Shown one piece after another: positions 1 through 9,913 of a stretch of 62,934 bases of DNA. Below the pieces are notes generated by a model. The model was not told the DNA's origin. It ran no database searches and saw nothing but the letters and a program-made list of their open reading frames with translations. Every line of letters begins with the position of its first letter. Within the stretch, counting starts at the first letter, position 1. The stretch covers positions 169,526-232,459 of the forward strand of contig JAENRP010000034.1 in NCBI GenBank assembly GCA_024741835.1, given 5' to 3'. This stretch comes from Diplocarpon mali (taxonomy: Eukaryota; Ascomycota; Leotiomycetes; Helotiales; Drepanopezizaceae). The position numbers and the translations under genes are program-made.

Positions 1-119
1 TATTTTTAAATTTATTTACCAACCTATTTCGCATCTGGCCTATTATCTTTTAAGTGACTATAATCATTTATACTATTTTCCTAAGCCTTTAGCTAAGCTT
101 ATAGGTTTTAAGGTAGTCC

Positions 120-290
120 TAGCTTTATAAGATTGGCCTAATAAAAGTCGCGAATCTTATATAAGGATTTTATAAAATTTAAGGCGTAATACCAACTCGA
201 ATTAAGGTTATAACTAATCCATTTGACCTAGTACTCTAGCTTTCCTTAAGATAGGCGTACACTTAGTATCTTAGATACTTTATACTCTTC
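120..290 (-). pseudogene. Gypsy-1 chromodomain (integrase C-terminus), RIP-mutated
   Basis: The minus-strand translation reads like a chromodomain: an E-E-Y-K-V-x-K-I-L opening, then the K-L-E-Y-x-V-K-W core, then a W-Y and D-F region ending near a P-rich tail. In chromoviruses this domain sits at the end of integrase and is thought to steer integration to heterochromatin by reading histone marks. It lies directly after the integrase frame. Several Gln and Trp positions are TAG or TAA. The family call is confident; the exact edges are approximate. Confidence 0.8.
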
Positions 291-419
291 TTACCTAGCG
301 ATCTTTTCTATAGTAGGCCAGGGTTATTCCTAACTTAGTAAAGGGTTCTGCGGATCTTTAAATAATAGCTTTAGCGTAAAGATATTATATATTATAGAAC
401 TTATAGGTAGCTTGATCTA

Positions 420-1640
420 ATATAAATTGCCTACCTTTTTAAGAACCTTAAAAGGACTATCTTATTAATTGGCCAGTTTCCTATTAAGGCGGTAGTTCTT
501 AAGATTTTTTATTAAGAGGTAGACTATATCTTTAGGTTTCCAATCGATCTCCCTTTAGTATTGATTTATAGACTTACGCATTTTGTCCTAGGCGCGTTCT
601 ATATTGCCTTTTACTACTTCCTAAGCTGCGTATATCCTTTCTGCTATTAGCTTAGCTTTTACTTAGTTCAATTTCTCCTATAGGCTAGACATTTTTAAAG
701 AGATCTAGTCCTAACTTGTCTAAGGTGCAACTCTATACTTAAGCTAATATAGGGTTATACTAATTAAAGCGTAAGGTAGAGTCGATTGTATATAATCTAT
801 TAATAGAATCAGTTCACTCTAATTATCTTAATAGTAATTAACAAAAGGCCTTAGCCTTAAATTAATATACTTATTTATAATCTCCGTTTGGCCGTTAGTC
901 TCCTTATAGTATATTATAGAGAGTTTAATCTTAATACTGATAATATAGTAGAACTCTCTTTAAAATAAGGAAACGAATTAGGGGCCTCGGTTTAAGATAA
1001 TTGTCTCTAAGGTGTGGCCGAATTGATAAATCCATTGAATGAATAATCGGGCAGTTCCTTAAGCGTTAATATCTTTTTAATAAGGGATTGTAATAGCGCT
1101 TTTATTAAGTCGGTTTATAAAAACCAGGATTCGATTAAAGCTATGCTTATTAGGAGGGAAATCTTTAAAATCTATATACAAGTGCTACATAGGATAGTTA
1201 GGAATAGGGAAGGGCTGTAAGAGACCTTATTATTTAGTTATCTTTAAATGCGAGAATTGATAAGGTCTGCAGTTTGCGACGAATCTTTTGCAATCCGAAC
1301 CTATCCTAACTTAATAGTACTTAAGAGCGAGAAGCTAGTAGGTCTTTAAGCTACTAGGGTGCGCGCTTAAAGGTTGGTTATAAGCTTCTTGAATTAGATA
1401 AGTATATAAGGGAGTATTGCAGTATATGCAAAGACGCTCCTTAAAGTAAAGCAATCTGTCTTTTAAAGAGTAGTTCTTAAGGAGGTTGGTATGAATTTCT
1501 TAAAAGAATTCGCGATTATTTTAATAAAGTTTCTTAATTAAATTAAAGGAATCCTTAGGTCGATTTAGAGTCGAATCGGAAGTTTCAATTGATATTAGGG
1601 CAAGGGTGCCTTTAGCAGATTCGGCGAGAAATTTGTCAGC
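420..1640 (-). pseudogene. Gypsy-1 integrase, RIP-mutated
   Basis: Between the RNase H end and the chromodomain, the minus strand carries a broken frame with integrase-like segments: a D-F motif for the first catalytic Asp, a conserved F-I-N-R-L-x-K-S segment (family form V-D-R-L-T-K), and a downstream stretch matching the usual region before the chromodomain. The frame is interrupted at about every tenth to fifteenth codon by TAG or TAA. The zinc-binding N-terminus is poorly preserved. The assignment rests mainly on its place in the element and on these weak motifs. Confidence 0.7.
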
Positions 1641-1740
1641 TAGTTTGGTATTAATTCAAGTGTCCAACCGGGTAAGGGAAAGCAAAACTCAGGATCGGCT
1701 ATCTAGCTTCGCTTATTTATAAACTGGCATATCCTACTCT

Positions 1741-2125
1741 CGGCGGCTAAGAATATCGGCCTTTTAGTTGTCTTTGCTAGGAGTGTATACAATTCGAAAA
1801 TTGAAGTTAAATAGGAATTCCATCTATCGGTACTGTTTTGTAGTTAGAACCTTAGTAGTTATAAAGTACTTAAGGGAGCGGTAATCTAAGTAAATATCAA
1901 CTCGCTCCTTAAATGATATAAGCTTAGGTCTCTATTTATAGTAGGATTTAATAATAGCAAAGAGTTCCTTATTATATATTTCCCAGTTAGGTTTATAGCT
2001 AGAGAGTATATGCAAATAGAAGCTAATAGGGTACTATTACTTATTAGAGTGTTGCTAAGAAAGTACTCTGGCAATAATGCTATTAGAAGCATCAGTTTCC
2101 AGCTTTATAGGCAAGTTGAGGTCAA
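1741..2125 (-). pseudogene. Gypsy-1 RNase H domain, RIP-mutated
   Basis: The minus strand shows the Ty3/gypsy RNase H signature. E-T-D-A-S holds the first catalytic Asp and is followed by the I-I-A-R-V-L-S segment. Then come N-W-E-I-Y-N-K-E-L-F-A-I-I with the catalytic Glu, a D-Y-R-S-L-K-Y-F segment, and the typical end K-A-D-I-L-S-R-R. Three TAG or TAA codons fall where Trp or Gln is usual. A 68-codon open stretch in another minus-strand frame over 1886-2092 is a shadow of this domain. Confidence 0.88.
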
Positions 2126-2129
2126 AATG

Positions 2130-3330
2130 GTAAATCCGCTGAATTAAGAGCAACTGCTTGCAAAGCTCTTTAAAAGCGATTCGGCACTCTTCTATCTACT
2201 TCTAAGGCACTATTAGTCAGGTTAGAATAGAAAGGGGTTTGGCGATTAGCCTAAAGTTGCAAATGAATTATTAGTAAAACCTGTAAAATCCTAGGTAGGA
2301 CTTCACTTTAGTAATAGTTTTTAAGTACTTTTAATTGCGTAGCAGTTCGACCTTTTCAAAGTCCAGTTTGATCTTAGTTGTTATTAGAACGTATTTAAGA
2401 TATTGAGTTTAAGTAATATAGAACTCGCACTTCTTGATATCTGCTTAAAGGCCAGCCTTTAAGAGTCGTTTCAATACCTTTTTAATATATCCCTAGTGCT
2501 CTTTAACATTCTTAAAGTAAATTAAAATATTATTTAAGTATGCTATATAAAAATCATCTAAGTAATCTAAAAGAATATTATTCATATACCGCTAGTAAGT
2601 ACTAGGTCTATTATAGAGGCCGAATGGAAGAACCTTGCATTTATAGGATCTGTACTTTATTCGAAAGGTAGTATATTCTTCCGATTCGGGGTCTATTCGT
2701 ATTCAATTGAAAGCGGCTCAAATATCCAGTTTTATAAAAATCTTAGCTTTAGATACTTGCCCTAAAAGCTCGTCTATCCTTAGAATCAGGTAAGCGTCCT
2801 TCTAAATTAAAGCGTTTAGCTTTTAGTAGTCTATGCAAAATCGGAGGCTACCGTCGGCCTTCTTTACAAATAGTACTAGTAAAGCAAAGGGGCTAGTACT
2901 TATCTTAATAAAGCCTTTGTCTAAATTCTTAAGTAAGTACTCCTTTATAACCTTAAGCTCCTTAGTAGATTGATAGTAGAGGGGCAAATAGGCGTTAGGT
3001 AGAGGCCCTTCTAGCTGTATCTTATAATCGTAGTACCAATAGGGAGGGAGGGTATCTGCATCCCTTTTTAAGAAAGCTTATCTTAAAGATCGGTACTATT
3101 TTAAGAGTCGATTGTTAATCAGCTTTTCAATATCAGGATTCTTAAGCTTATATCTTTCCTTTAGAATCCTATCCACTTTATAAATACTAGTTTAAAAGAA
3201 CTCTATCTCCTTATACTTTATATTATAATAAAAGGCGTTAGTACTAATTTCGCAAATAGGAACTGCAGCTTTAAGGCATTTGCAAATAGGGTTAGATTAT
3301 AGTCGATTTGTATTAGACTATTTTCCTAGA
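2130..3330 (-). pseudogene. Gypsy-1 reverse transcriptase, RIP-mutated
   Basis: The minus strand carries P-F-G-L-Y-N-R-P-S-T-Y followed by a catalytic block reading A-Y-L-N-N-I-L-I-Y. In the family this is Y-L-D-D; both Asp codons have become Asn through G-to-A change, so the enzyme would be dead even without the stop codons. Downstream is the usual K-C-E-F and L-G-F-Y-R-F-Y connection region leading into RNase H. The fingers region toward 3330 is more degraded and its edge is approximate. Confidence 0.87.
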
Positions 3331-3797
3331 TCTAGCTTAATTATAGGTAAGGGCGCAGGCCTAGTAATAGTAATAGGGATCTTGCGCCTGGTTAAGACTA
3401 TTAAATTAACGTAAGACTATCTTCTATTGATTTGTCGAGCTTCGTCTATAGCTATTTCCTATTCTCTATAATTGACATTAGCTTAATGATCGGATCGGAT
3501 CCGAAGTCCTTTAGAAAGGGGAAGACAGATGAGAATTTCCTTTGCGAATCGAGGAGATAGGGGGTAATACAAAGGCTATACAAATCGGTTTTCCTTTAGA
3601 TCAAGTTTCAGTCTAAATCGGCGTATCCATTTAACTCTAATAATAGCATCGCGCTAGCCTAGGTTGAGAATAACCCAGGGGTAGTTGTAAATACACCTTT
3701 TATCAATTATTAAGTGAAAGCGCATATAATGCGTAGCTTGCGTGCAAATAGTATTTTAAAATCTATAGATAGGAATAGGGGCTGGCAAAGGAAGAAT

Positions 3798-3989
3798 TTA
3801 AGAGCTGGTCGCTTTCAAAAGATATATAGAAAGGGAATGATTTAAAAACAGGTAACTAAGGGCTCTAGTATCTACTAAAGCTAATAATGATACTTTAAGT
3901 CCATTTATACTAATAGTATAAGAGGTTAGGAATTGCTTCCCTCTTATTAAAGAGTTAAGATCTAGCTTTAATAAGTCGCACTTTTGCAA
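3798..3989 (-). pseudogene. Gypsy-1 aspartic protease fragment, RIP-mutated
   Basis: A 63-codon stop-free stretch on the minus strand contains A-L-V-D-T-R-A-L-S-Y-L-F-L-N. This matches the retropepsin loop of gypsy elements (family form D-T/S-G-A) with the Gly replaced by Arg, followed by the usual hydrophobic flap residues. It lies between the gag zinc knuckle and the reverse transcriptase, where protease is expected. It is a fragment of the pol frame and not an independent gene. Confidence 0.7.
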
Positions 3990-3999
3990 GCTTAAGTAG

Positions 4000-5480
4000 G
4001 AGTCTTTTCCTAGGCCTTTTCATTTTCCTAATCTTCTTCTATTTTAATCCTATTCTTAATTGAGTCTAGAGTCGGATCAGCTTCCTTTATATCTTCTAAG
4101 GCATTGATCTTACTTATAGAAGGGCACTCGGTCTTATAGTAACCAGTTTTACTATAGGTCTAGTAGGTGGCTTGCTTAAAGGGCAAAGCAGGAGAATTAG
4201 CCTTAGCTAGCGTATCTTAGCGAAAAGGGGTAGTCGGCTTTAGGGCTAGTATCTTAGAAGCTTAGGTGGTACTTCTGGCGCTTAGACCGCGAGCGGTCTT
4301 ATTAAGGAGCGAACCGGATGTCTTTTAATATAATACTAGGGTCGCCTTGCTTCTAGTCGAAGGGTTGAGAAGTTGGTTACTTCGGCGTTCGGCATCGAAG
4401 GCGTTCAATTGGTTAATTATAATAGTATAATCCTTCCCTTAGGAGGCCTTAGCTAAAGCGCAAGTAGATTTAAGCTAAGGGGTAATCTTATTTTATATAA
4501 AGAAGAACTACTTAGATCTTAAGACCTCTCCTTAGATCGCAGCGGATTAGAATCGGGCCTGAAATTGAGGAAAAGTTTCTTTAGAATAACTGGCTTCCCT
4601 TATATAAAGGTAGTAGAAAGTAGATCGGAATAGGTCTACCTCTTAGCTAGTTAAAAAGTAACTGCTTAGCAGTTCTACTATTTCTTAATAGTTTCGAAAG
4701 GGGTTAATCTCCAAGAGGTACTAGGGTTTAAGGTATATTCGGGCTTGTCCTATAGTAGATCCCTAAATAAGGGCTCAGCGAGCTCGCTTATTTAGGTATA
4801 GGTCGGCGTTGACTTGCAATCAGTCTTAGACTAAAGCTAACTACTACTTATATATCAAAGAGGTTCTATTATCAAGGGGGGTGATCTTTTTAATCAGCTG
4901 AATTTTTAGCCATTTCGTATCTATATCGACTTCTAGAGGAGGCTGAGTCTCGCAAGGGTAGGTGGAATCTCATTTAATAGTCTAATATACGCGCTAAGCC
5001 GTCTCTTGGCTTTGATAAGCTAGGGTCTTTAGGCTAAAGATAGCCTAGGCAATCCTGCTAATCTCGCTTTACAGTTATCGATTAAATTAGTCTTAGCGTT
5101 ATATAGATTCCTTTAAACCTAAGACTATTCCTTATAAGACGTTCAGGTTCGAAAAGTCTTATTTATCTCAGTTAGCTCGGCTGTAGTATTATAGTCTCTT
5201 GCCCTTAGCAGCAGAGGAAGGTCTGGCCCTAGGGGCTGGGGTAGGGGTACTTCCTATAGAAGCTGGTTCCTTAAACGAACTAGGTATATTTTATATCTGC
5301 TGACTTCTGGCTAGTAAGGAATTTATTTTACCGATTTTGGTTTCGGTGGTAATTCGGTTAAAAAGGGGTTCTATAGAAAAAGGGTTTTAGTAGCGTAGTG
5401 CTCTCTTAACTTCTGCCTATAGTGCTTCTATAAAAGGAGTAGTTAAGAAAATCCGGCTAATGAAAGCGTTCCTCGATTAT
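4000..5480 (-). pseudogene. Gypsy-1 gag region, RIP-mutated
   Basis: The minus strand between the 5' LTR and the protease holds a continuous but stop-ridden frame with gag-like charged and aromatic segments, for example an L-F-R-S-T-F-Y-Y-L-Y stretch followed by F-P-Q-F-Q-A-R-F. Gag is poorly conserved, so the call depends on position and on the zinc knuckle at its end (4124-4165). The start codon cannot be placed. Confidence 0.65.
4124..4165 (-). pseudogene. Gypsy-1 gag CCHC zinc knuckle, recognisable through RIP changes
   Basis: Fourteen minus-strand codons read Y-stop-T-Y-S-K-T-G-Y-Y-K-T-E-C. Reversing single transitions (TAC to TGC, TAG to TGG, TAT to TGT, TAC to CAC) at the metal-binding places gives the spacing C-x2-C-x4-H-x4-C, the nucleocapsid knuckle that binds element RNA. 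Three of the four metal ligands are lost. The spacing match is seen directly; the ancestral state is inferred. Confidence 0.8.
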
Positions 5481-5634
5481 ACTAGTTAATGAGCTACACT
5501 TAAGCTCCCAGTTTATTTAAGAGATCTCTAGGATCCTAACTCTATTGAAAGTCGAAACAACTGCAAATCGATTTTCCAAAAGGGTAGGATATTATTAAAA
5601 GCCGTCCCCGGCGGAGAAGAACTTCTTCATTTAA

Positions 5635-5941
5635 TATAACGATATAAAACCGCTAAAGTGCGAGATTAAGTATAAGAGTAAGAAGTAGTGCAAAAGGCAT
5701 ATTCTATAGGTCTAATACGAAGGAAACGAAGAAGTTAGAGAACCCTCCTTAAGGGAGAGCCCTTCTTCCTTATATATATAGCAGCTAGAAGCTCTATTGC
5801 CCGTTCACGTGATATTATGCAAGAATATCCTTTTGCACCTTCAGGGTCGATTTGAGAAAACCCTATATTGAATCAAGATTGCAAAACCTTAAAACGCCAT
5901 ACTCCCAGGTAATTGCACTAAGTGGAGGTGCAGCCGTTACA
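5635..5941 (-). repeat. Gypsy-1 5' LTR, 307 bp
   Basis: On the minus strand the repeat starts TGTAACG at 5941 and ends CGTTATA at 5635, which is CGTTACA with one C-to-T change. The termini are therefore inverted repeats, as expected of an LTR. TGTAACGG is a common start for fungal gypsy LTRs. A TATATATATAAGG promoter-like box lies near 5775-5790. The next five host bases are ATAAC (5942-5946), the likely target duplication; the partner copy is outside the window. The inner edge is inferred from terminus symmetry because the second LTR is not visible. Confidence 0.72.
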
Positions 5942-5944
5942 ATA

Positions 5945-6370
5945 ACGGCTAAGCATATATGGGATATGATACGTTTTTATTAGATCGACTCTTATTTAGG
6001 AGCTCCCGACCTGATAATTACTGACGCTAGAACGAACTTAAGCTCAATTGAGTTTAAATAGCAAGCTAAAGCTATAAGCTCGAAGGTTAAGGTTATACCT
6101 GTCGAAGCTTATTAGAGTATTAGGAAAGTTGAGCGATATTATGCGCCGTTACGCTATATATATTCAATTCTTAAAGACGAGCTCACTGGCGAAATAGTCG
6201 ATAAGCATATAATACTAAGAATGGCTTTCAAGGCGATCAACGATATAGCAGGACCTTAGGGAATCGTACCTATACTACTTGTATATAGCGCATATCTCCG
6301 TTTATTAAGTAATAACGCGCCATCACCCTCTATTATAAAGAGACGCAACGCTCTATAATTAGCAATAGAA
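5945..6370 (+). pseudogene. Copia-1 integrase core, 5' truncated and RIP-mutated
   Basis: The frame begins at the Gypsy-1 junction with A-K-H-I-W-D-M-I and runs into D-L-I-I-T-D-A-R-T-N, holding the second catalytic Asp of the DDE triad. It continues to K-V-I-P-V-E-A-Y and R-K-V-E-R-Y with the catalytic Glu. The first Asp and the HHCC zinc finger are missing because the 5' part of the element lies on the far side of Gypsy-1. The same region in Copia-5 reads E-A-Y-H-S-I-S-K-V-E, confirming the family. Confidence 0.85.
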
Positions 6371-6989
6371 GAATTACGAAAACTTTAAGTAGAGCGAAAA
6401 GTTAATAATGCGCTCTATATATAGAATGGCCCAAATACGCTTCAAACCCTAAATCTCCTGCTATAATCGAACGTTAGAATATATAGGGAAGATAAAGCTC
6501 ACCTTAGACAAGGCAAATGGACTAGCCCTTATAAACTAATTGCAAAGGATAGCAAGACTTACAAGGTCCAAATAAACTTAAGGATCTCCGATTTTCATAT
6601 TATAAGTGTTAAGTTATAGTTTGAATTAGGCGCTATAGAGATTGATATAGAAGAGGAACGAACTGAAGAACCTTCGCATATTGAGGAAATCGAAGAGCGA
6701 TATAATCCTAAACGAATTCGCAAGCTCCTCTAGCGATTTGTATTCTATTACTTTAACAAACCTGAGGACAATTTATATATGACTTTTCTAACTTATAAAG
6801 AGAAGGCAGACTTAGACCTCGCAATCAGACTTCGATCGGAAGGAAAGATAACTACTTTAGGTCTACCGTTCGAGCAATTACGACTTTAAGAACTAAGAGG
6901 ACTAATCGAAAAACAAGTTTTTGAGATTGTACTATATAACGCTGAAATACACTATAGTAGAATATTCAACTTATAAATAGTCGATAAAG
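6371..6989 (+). pseudogene. Copia-1 integrase-RT linker, RIP-mutated
   Basis: The frame continues with a basic integrase C-terminal part (K-W-T-S-P-Y-K-L-I-A-K-D) and then an acidic linker with repeated Glu (I-D-I-E-E-E-R-T-E-E-P) before reverse transcriptase. Acidic linkers of this kind are usual between the two enzymes of copia polyproteins. Few stops occur, so this is one of the better preserved stretches of the copy. Confidence 0.65.
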
Positions 6990-7620
6990 TGAAGGGCAAG
7001 AATACTTCTGCATTATACGAAAAGTTAAGACTTATAGTTCAAGCTTAAGGAGATAAAGGCAAATACGATATTCTTATGCAATCTTTTACGATTTAGCAAA
7101 ATAGCTAACGTTTGATTATTGCGTTAGCACTTGTATTATCACTTCGAAATATTAACCTTTACCTTTGCGATATCACTTAAGTATATATATTAGAAGATAG
7201 GCAACTTAAGAGATCGATTTTAGCCTAACTACCGAAGGAACTATATTATATATATCTAGAAGGCTATATTCTGTCTATTAAGAAGCCATTATACGGTATT
7301 CTAAAAGCAGGAACTTATTAGTAGGATATATACTATTGTCATTATAAAGACAAGCTCTCTATAAAGACCTTAATATATAACCCTTGCTTGCTAATATCGA
7401 TAATTAGCAAATTTGCGATTATCGGTATGCAAACCGATGATATACTCCAGGCTATAGATAACGATTTTGCGATACTAAAAGAGCAAGAACTAAAGAAGGC
7501 TAGCTTTGCAGCTAAAGCTAAAGAGATATTGACTACGACTAATAGCCTTACATTTAATAGTGGAATAATCGCAAGATCTGCCGATGGAACGATTTAATTA
7601 TAGTAAAAAGGGCAAAGTAT
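6990..7620 (+). pseudogene. Copia-1 reverse transcriptase, RIP-mutated
   Basis: Recognisable blocks are V-D-K-V-K-G-K-N-T-S-A-L-Y-E-K-L-R-L, the I-I-A-L-A segment, K-K-P-L-Y-G-I (family form P-L-Y-G-I-P-E-A-G), and I-I-G-M-Q-T-D-D-I-L at about 7425-7455. The Q-T-D-D block is the catalytic Y-x-D-D equivalent and both Asp residues survive. A 69-codon stretch open from 7388 to 7597 is this part of the frame, not a separate gene. Upstream TAA and TAG codons make it non-functional. Confidence 0.88.
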
Positions 7621-7854
7621 AAAGCTCGACTTAGTAAAAGAAGATAGCTCTAATTATGCAAATCAACGAGCTTTAGTGGTATATATTGCTGGCCTCTGCT
7701 AACCTAAGGCAATCTTCGATTTGTCTATAGCAGCCTAAGTTCAATAGGAGAATATTATGCAAGACGATATCGCCTTTTTAAATAAGAGAATATTATAGAT
7801 GATAGAGAACTAAGACTGCGCTCTCTTATATATTTAAATCGACTTATAACTAGC

Positions 7855-8340
7855 TAAGCTATTCGTTTTTATCGACGGTTCTTTTGCTAATAACAAGGAC
7901 TATAGCTCGCAAATCGGATTCGAAATCATTCTTACAAACGAGCAAATGAATAACGATAAATTCAAGATCAAAGGGAACCTTATTATAGCAAGCTCTATGA
8001 AATTAAAATAAGTTACAAGATCGGTCTTAGCCTTTAAGATATACGGTATAGTTGCAGGGGTTGATAGTGCGATCTATATAGCTATAACGCTCCAAATGAT
8101 CACTTTAAAGCTTGATCTCCCGAATATTCCTATTATTATATGTATAGATTTATACTCCTTATACAAATGCTTAGTCAAACTTAGTATAATGAAAGAAAAA
8201 CGACTAATAATCGATATTATAGTATTATAATAGTTGTACAAACGCCGAGAACTAGCAGAGATTCGATGGATTAATAGGAAAGACAACCCCATAGATGCAA
8301 TAACGAAATCGACTCCAAATAAGGCTCTAATAGAGTTTAT
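7855..8340 (+). pseudogene. Copia-1 RNase H domain, RIP-mutated
   Basis: The frame reads L-F-V-F-I-D-G-S-F-A-N-N-K-D (first catalytic Asp), then V-T-R-S-V-L-A-F-K-I-Y-G-I (Glu replaced by Lys at the family's S-E-I-Y position). It continues to I-C-I-D-L-Y-S-L-Y-K-C-L and R-W-I-N-R-K-D-N-P-I-D-A, the usual end of copia RNase H. Few in-frame stops remain. The closely related domain at 45391-45780 in Copia-5 is fully open. Confidence 0.88.
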
Positions 8341-8445
8341 TAATATAAATGAGATCGATATTCGGATTAAAGGCTAGGTGGAAAGATCGTAAGATAAAAA
8401 GGGAATAACTAAGGTCTGCAAGACTATAATCGAATCTGCCAGCTA

Positions 8446-8556
8446 TATAAGCTAAGTTCTACCGACTGAGTAGAGTAGCTCACATACTACGAACTGAGGA
8501 AATATAAGCTAAGTTCTACCGACTAAGTAGAGTAGCTCGTATACTACAAACTATAG
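8446..8556 (+). repeat. Two direct copies of a ~54-bp unit, 57-bp period
   Basis: TATAAGCTAAGTTCTACCGA begins at 8446 and again at 8503. The two copies stay aligned through AGTAGAGTAGCTC to ACTAC and differ mainly by G/A and C/T transitions. They sit between the Copia-1 RNase H and the presumed 3' LTR. Their role is unknown. Confidence 0.85.
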
Positions 8557-8567
8557 AAAAGAAAAGT

Positions 8568-8767
8568 TGCTAGTATCGGCATAAGGGTCATATAATAACG
8601 TATTAGCATAGGATGTTATATAACGCACGTAGCAATAAGCGCATATGATAAGGAAGGCTTGGCAAACGATGTATTTACTCTACGCCCTTGAGGAATAGCC
8701 TTGAGAGCAAGCTTCTACTATCGAATACAATCACTGTATTTAAGGCGCTTCACTGTGTATACAATCA
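8568..8767 (+). repeat. Probable Copia-1 3' LTR
   Basis: A purine-rich tract (ATAGAAAAGAAAAG, 8553-8566) directly precedes TGCTAGTATCGGC. That arrangement fits a polypurine tract followed by the TG start of a 3' LTR. The end is uncertain: ATACAATCAC occurs at about 8725 and again at about 8759, and either CA could be the terminus. No partner LTR is in the window, so this rests on position and the tract alone. Confidence 0.4.
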
Positions 8768-9239
8768 CCTAATGTGATACTAATAGGACTTAATAGTAGA
8801 TACAAAGTCAGATTAGATAAGTTATAGTGTATATGGAAAAGAAAGAAAGAGAGGAAACATCTAAAGCCTCGCAGCTTTCGAAGGTTTTCATTAAAGGATT
8901 TCTCTTCGAAAGCTGAATCGATAATAAGGCTAAAAGCAATAGCTTCCGCTAACAAGTAAGACGCTTGATATACTCATATAAATAGTCGCATTAGCAAAGA
9001 GGCCTTATCTTAGGATAGGAAACTTGAGGGAATTTAATCTATCCAGGCACATGTTTAAGAATATATTCGCCCGAGACCAAGAGAGGAGATTAATTGACCA
9101 AGATACGTACTGGACTTTTATTAAGGACTCAGGGCCTGTAAGTACCAAGGAGTGAACCCCAAACTCACATAGTTTTTACAATAGGTTCTCCTTATACCTT
9201 CTACAAATATAGCATTTCCTGCTTCTGCTATATAGTTCA
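8768..9239. other. No gene recognised; transition from retrotransposon to island
   Basis: Composition rises from RIP-type AT-rich sequence toward normal here. Short open stretches exist, such as 71 codons on the minus strand at 8740-8955, but they have no recognisable domain and no supporting structure. Nothing else is seen. Confidence 0.5.
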
Positions 9240-9244
9240 GAACT

Positions 9245-9543
9245 TGTTGGTACGCAGATTCCTATGCAAGAGGCAAGCTGCCCTCGTTCCTAGGGTCATC
9301 CCACACAGCTGTACCATATGCGATATAAGGGGTTTCGTATGTATTTCGGACGGCTGTTCAGCCGGAGGACTTCGGAAGGATATCCATATGCGGCTAGGAG
9401 GGACTACAGGAGGGAGGACATTCATAGGTATAAAGGTACTATCTCGGTTATATAGAGATAGACAGACATTAGAATAGATTCTTTTTGACAACAAGTACTC
9501 AACTATATTTACGTGAATATCGATTACCGGTATAGAACCTACA
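9245..9543 (+). repeat. Solo LTR, copia family A (299 bp), TSD GAACT
   Basis: A 299-bp sequence from TGTTGGTACGC to TATAGAACCTACA matches both LTRs of Copia-5 (39993-40291, 47719-48017) along its whole length. It is flanked by perfect 5-bp duplications GAACT at 9240-9244 and 9544-9548. No internal sequence is present, so it is a solo LTR left by LTR-LTR recombination. It keeps many CpA and TpG sites changed to TpA in the Copia-5 LTRs, for example CCCACACAG versus CCTATATAG. Open frames across it (124 codons minus, 77 codons plus) follow from this lack of mutation and are not genes. Confidence 0.95.
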
Positions 9544-9548
9544 GAACT

Positions 9549-9911
9549 ATTATAGTACATTAGAAGGAGGAAAACCTTCGATTTCACTAGGTCCACTTCC
9601 ATAATTAACAAAAGTGTCGAGGCTTAATTACATCCGCCATGCATATGTGCCTCAATCGTGCTTTTTCCATAGCATTTTGGAGAAATCAATGAGCTTTAGT
9701 TGGATCAGCGCCTGGCAAGGATAGACTAGACCCACTGCCTTACCGCTTGATACTAAGTATAGTGCATAGTACTGTCTTGAAAATAATTTACGACTTAAAA
9801 TAAGATATTATTCGACTAATGTCCATTCTCTGATCATAGATTGCTTGCTTGTAGGTTTGAATTCCTGCTGCCTGCGCAATATAATAAAATGAGGTACTCT
9901 GAGTAAGGTTT
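9549..9911. other. No gene recognised
   Basis: Mixed-composition sequence between the solo LTR and the miniature transposon. GGTTTGAATTCC at about 9855 resembles a T-arm loop, but no acceptor or anticodon stem can be formed around it. No other structure is seen. Confidence 0.5.
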
Positions 9912-9913
9912 TA

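Larger units (their letters stand above)
1..5941 (-). mobile_element. Gypsy-1: RIP-mutated chromodomain Ty3/gypsy retrotransposon, cut by left window edge
   Basis: Minus-strand translation gives, from 5941 downward, a 5' LTR, gag with a CCHC knuckle, aspartic protease, reverse transcriptase, RNase H, DDE integrase and a C-terminal chromodomain. That is the Ty3/gypsy order, and the chromodomain marks the chromovirus group. All frames are broken by TAG and TAA at positions where Trp or Gln is expected, so the copy is dead through RIP-like transitions. The 3' LTR lies beyond base 1. The 5' LTR abuts Copia-1 integrase sequence at 5942, so this element inserted into Copia-1. The domain order and motifs are read directly; the ancestral residues are inferred. 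Confidence 0.93.
5942..8767 (+). mobile_element. Copia-1: 3' part of a RIP-mutated Ty1/copia retrotransposon
   Basis: Plus-strand translation gives part of integrase, then reverse transcriptase, then RNase H, the Ty1/copia order (integrase upstream of RT). The left side is interrupted by Gypsy-1 within the integrase core. The coding region is closely similar to Copia-5 (43-46 kb), for example both RNase H segments contain F-A-N-N-K-D, but the sequences after RNase H differ, so they are related rather than identical families. The right end at about 8767 is approximate. Confidence 0.9.

Noticed and set aside
9237..9611. 124-codon minus-strand and 77-codon plus-strand open frames
   Set aside because: They lie almost wholly in the solo LTR, whose lack of mutation leaves frames open by chance on both strands.
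9840..9895. tRNA-like T-arm sequence (GGTTTGAATTCC)
   Set aside because: No acceptor, D or anticodon stems pair around it.
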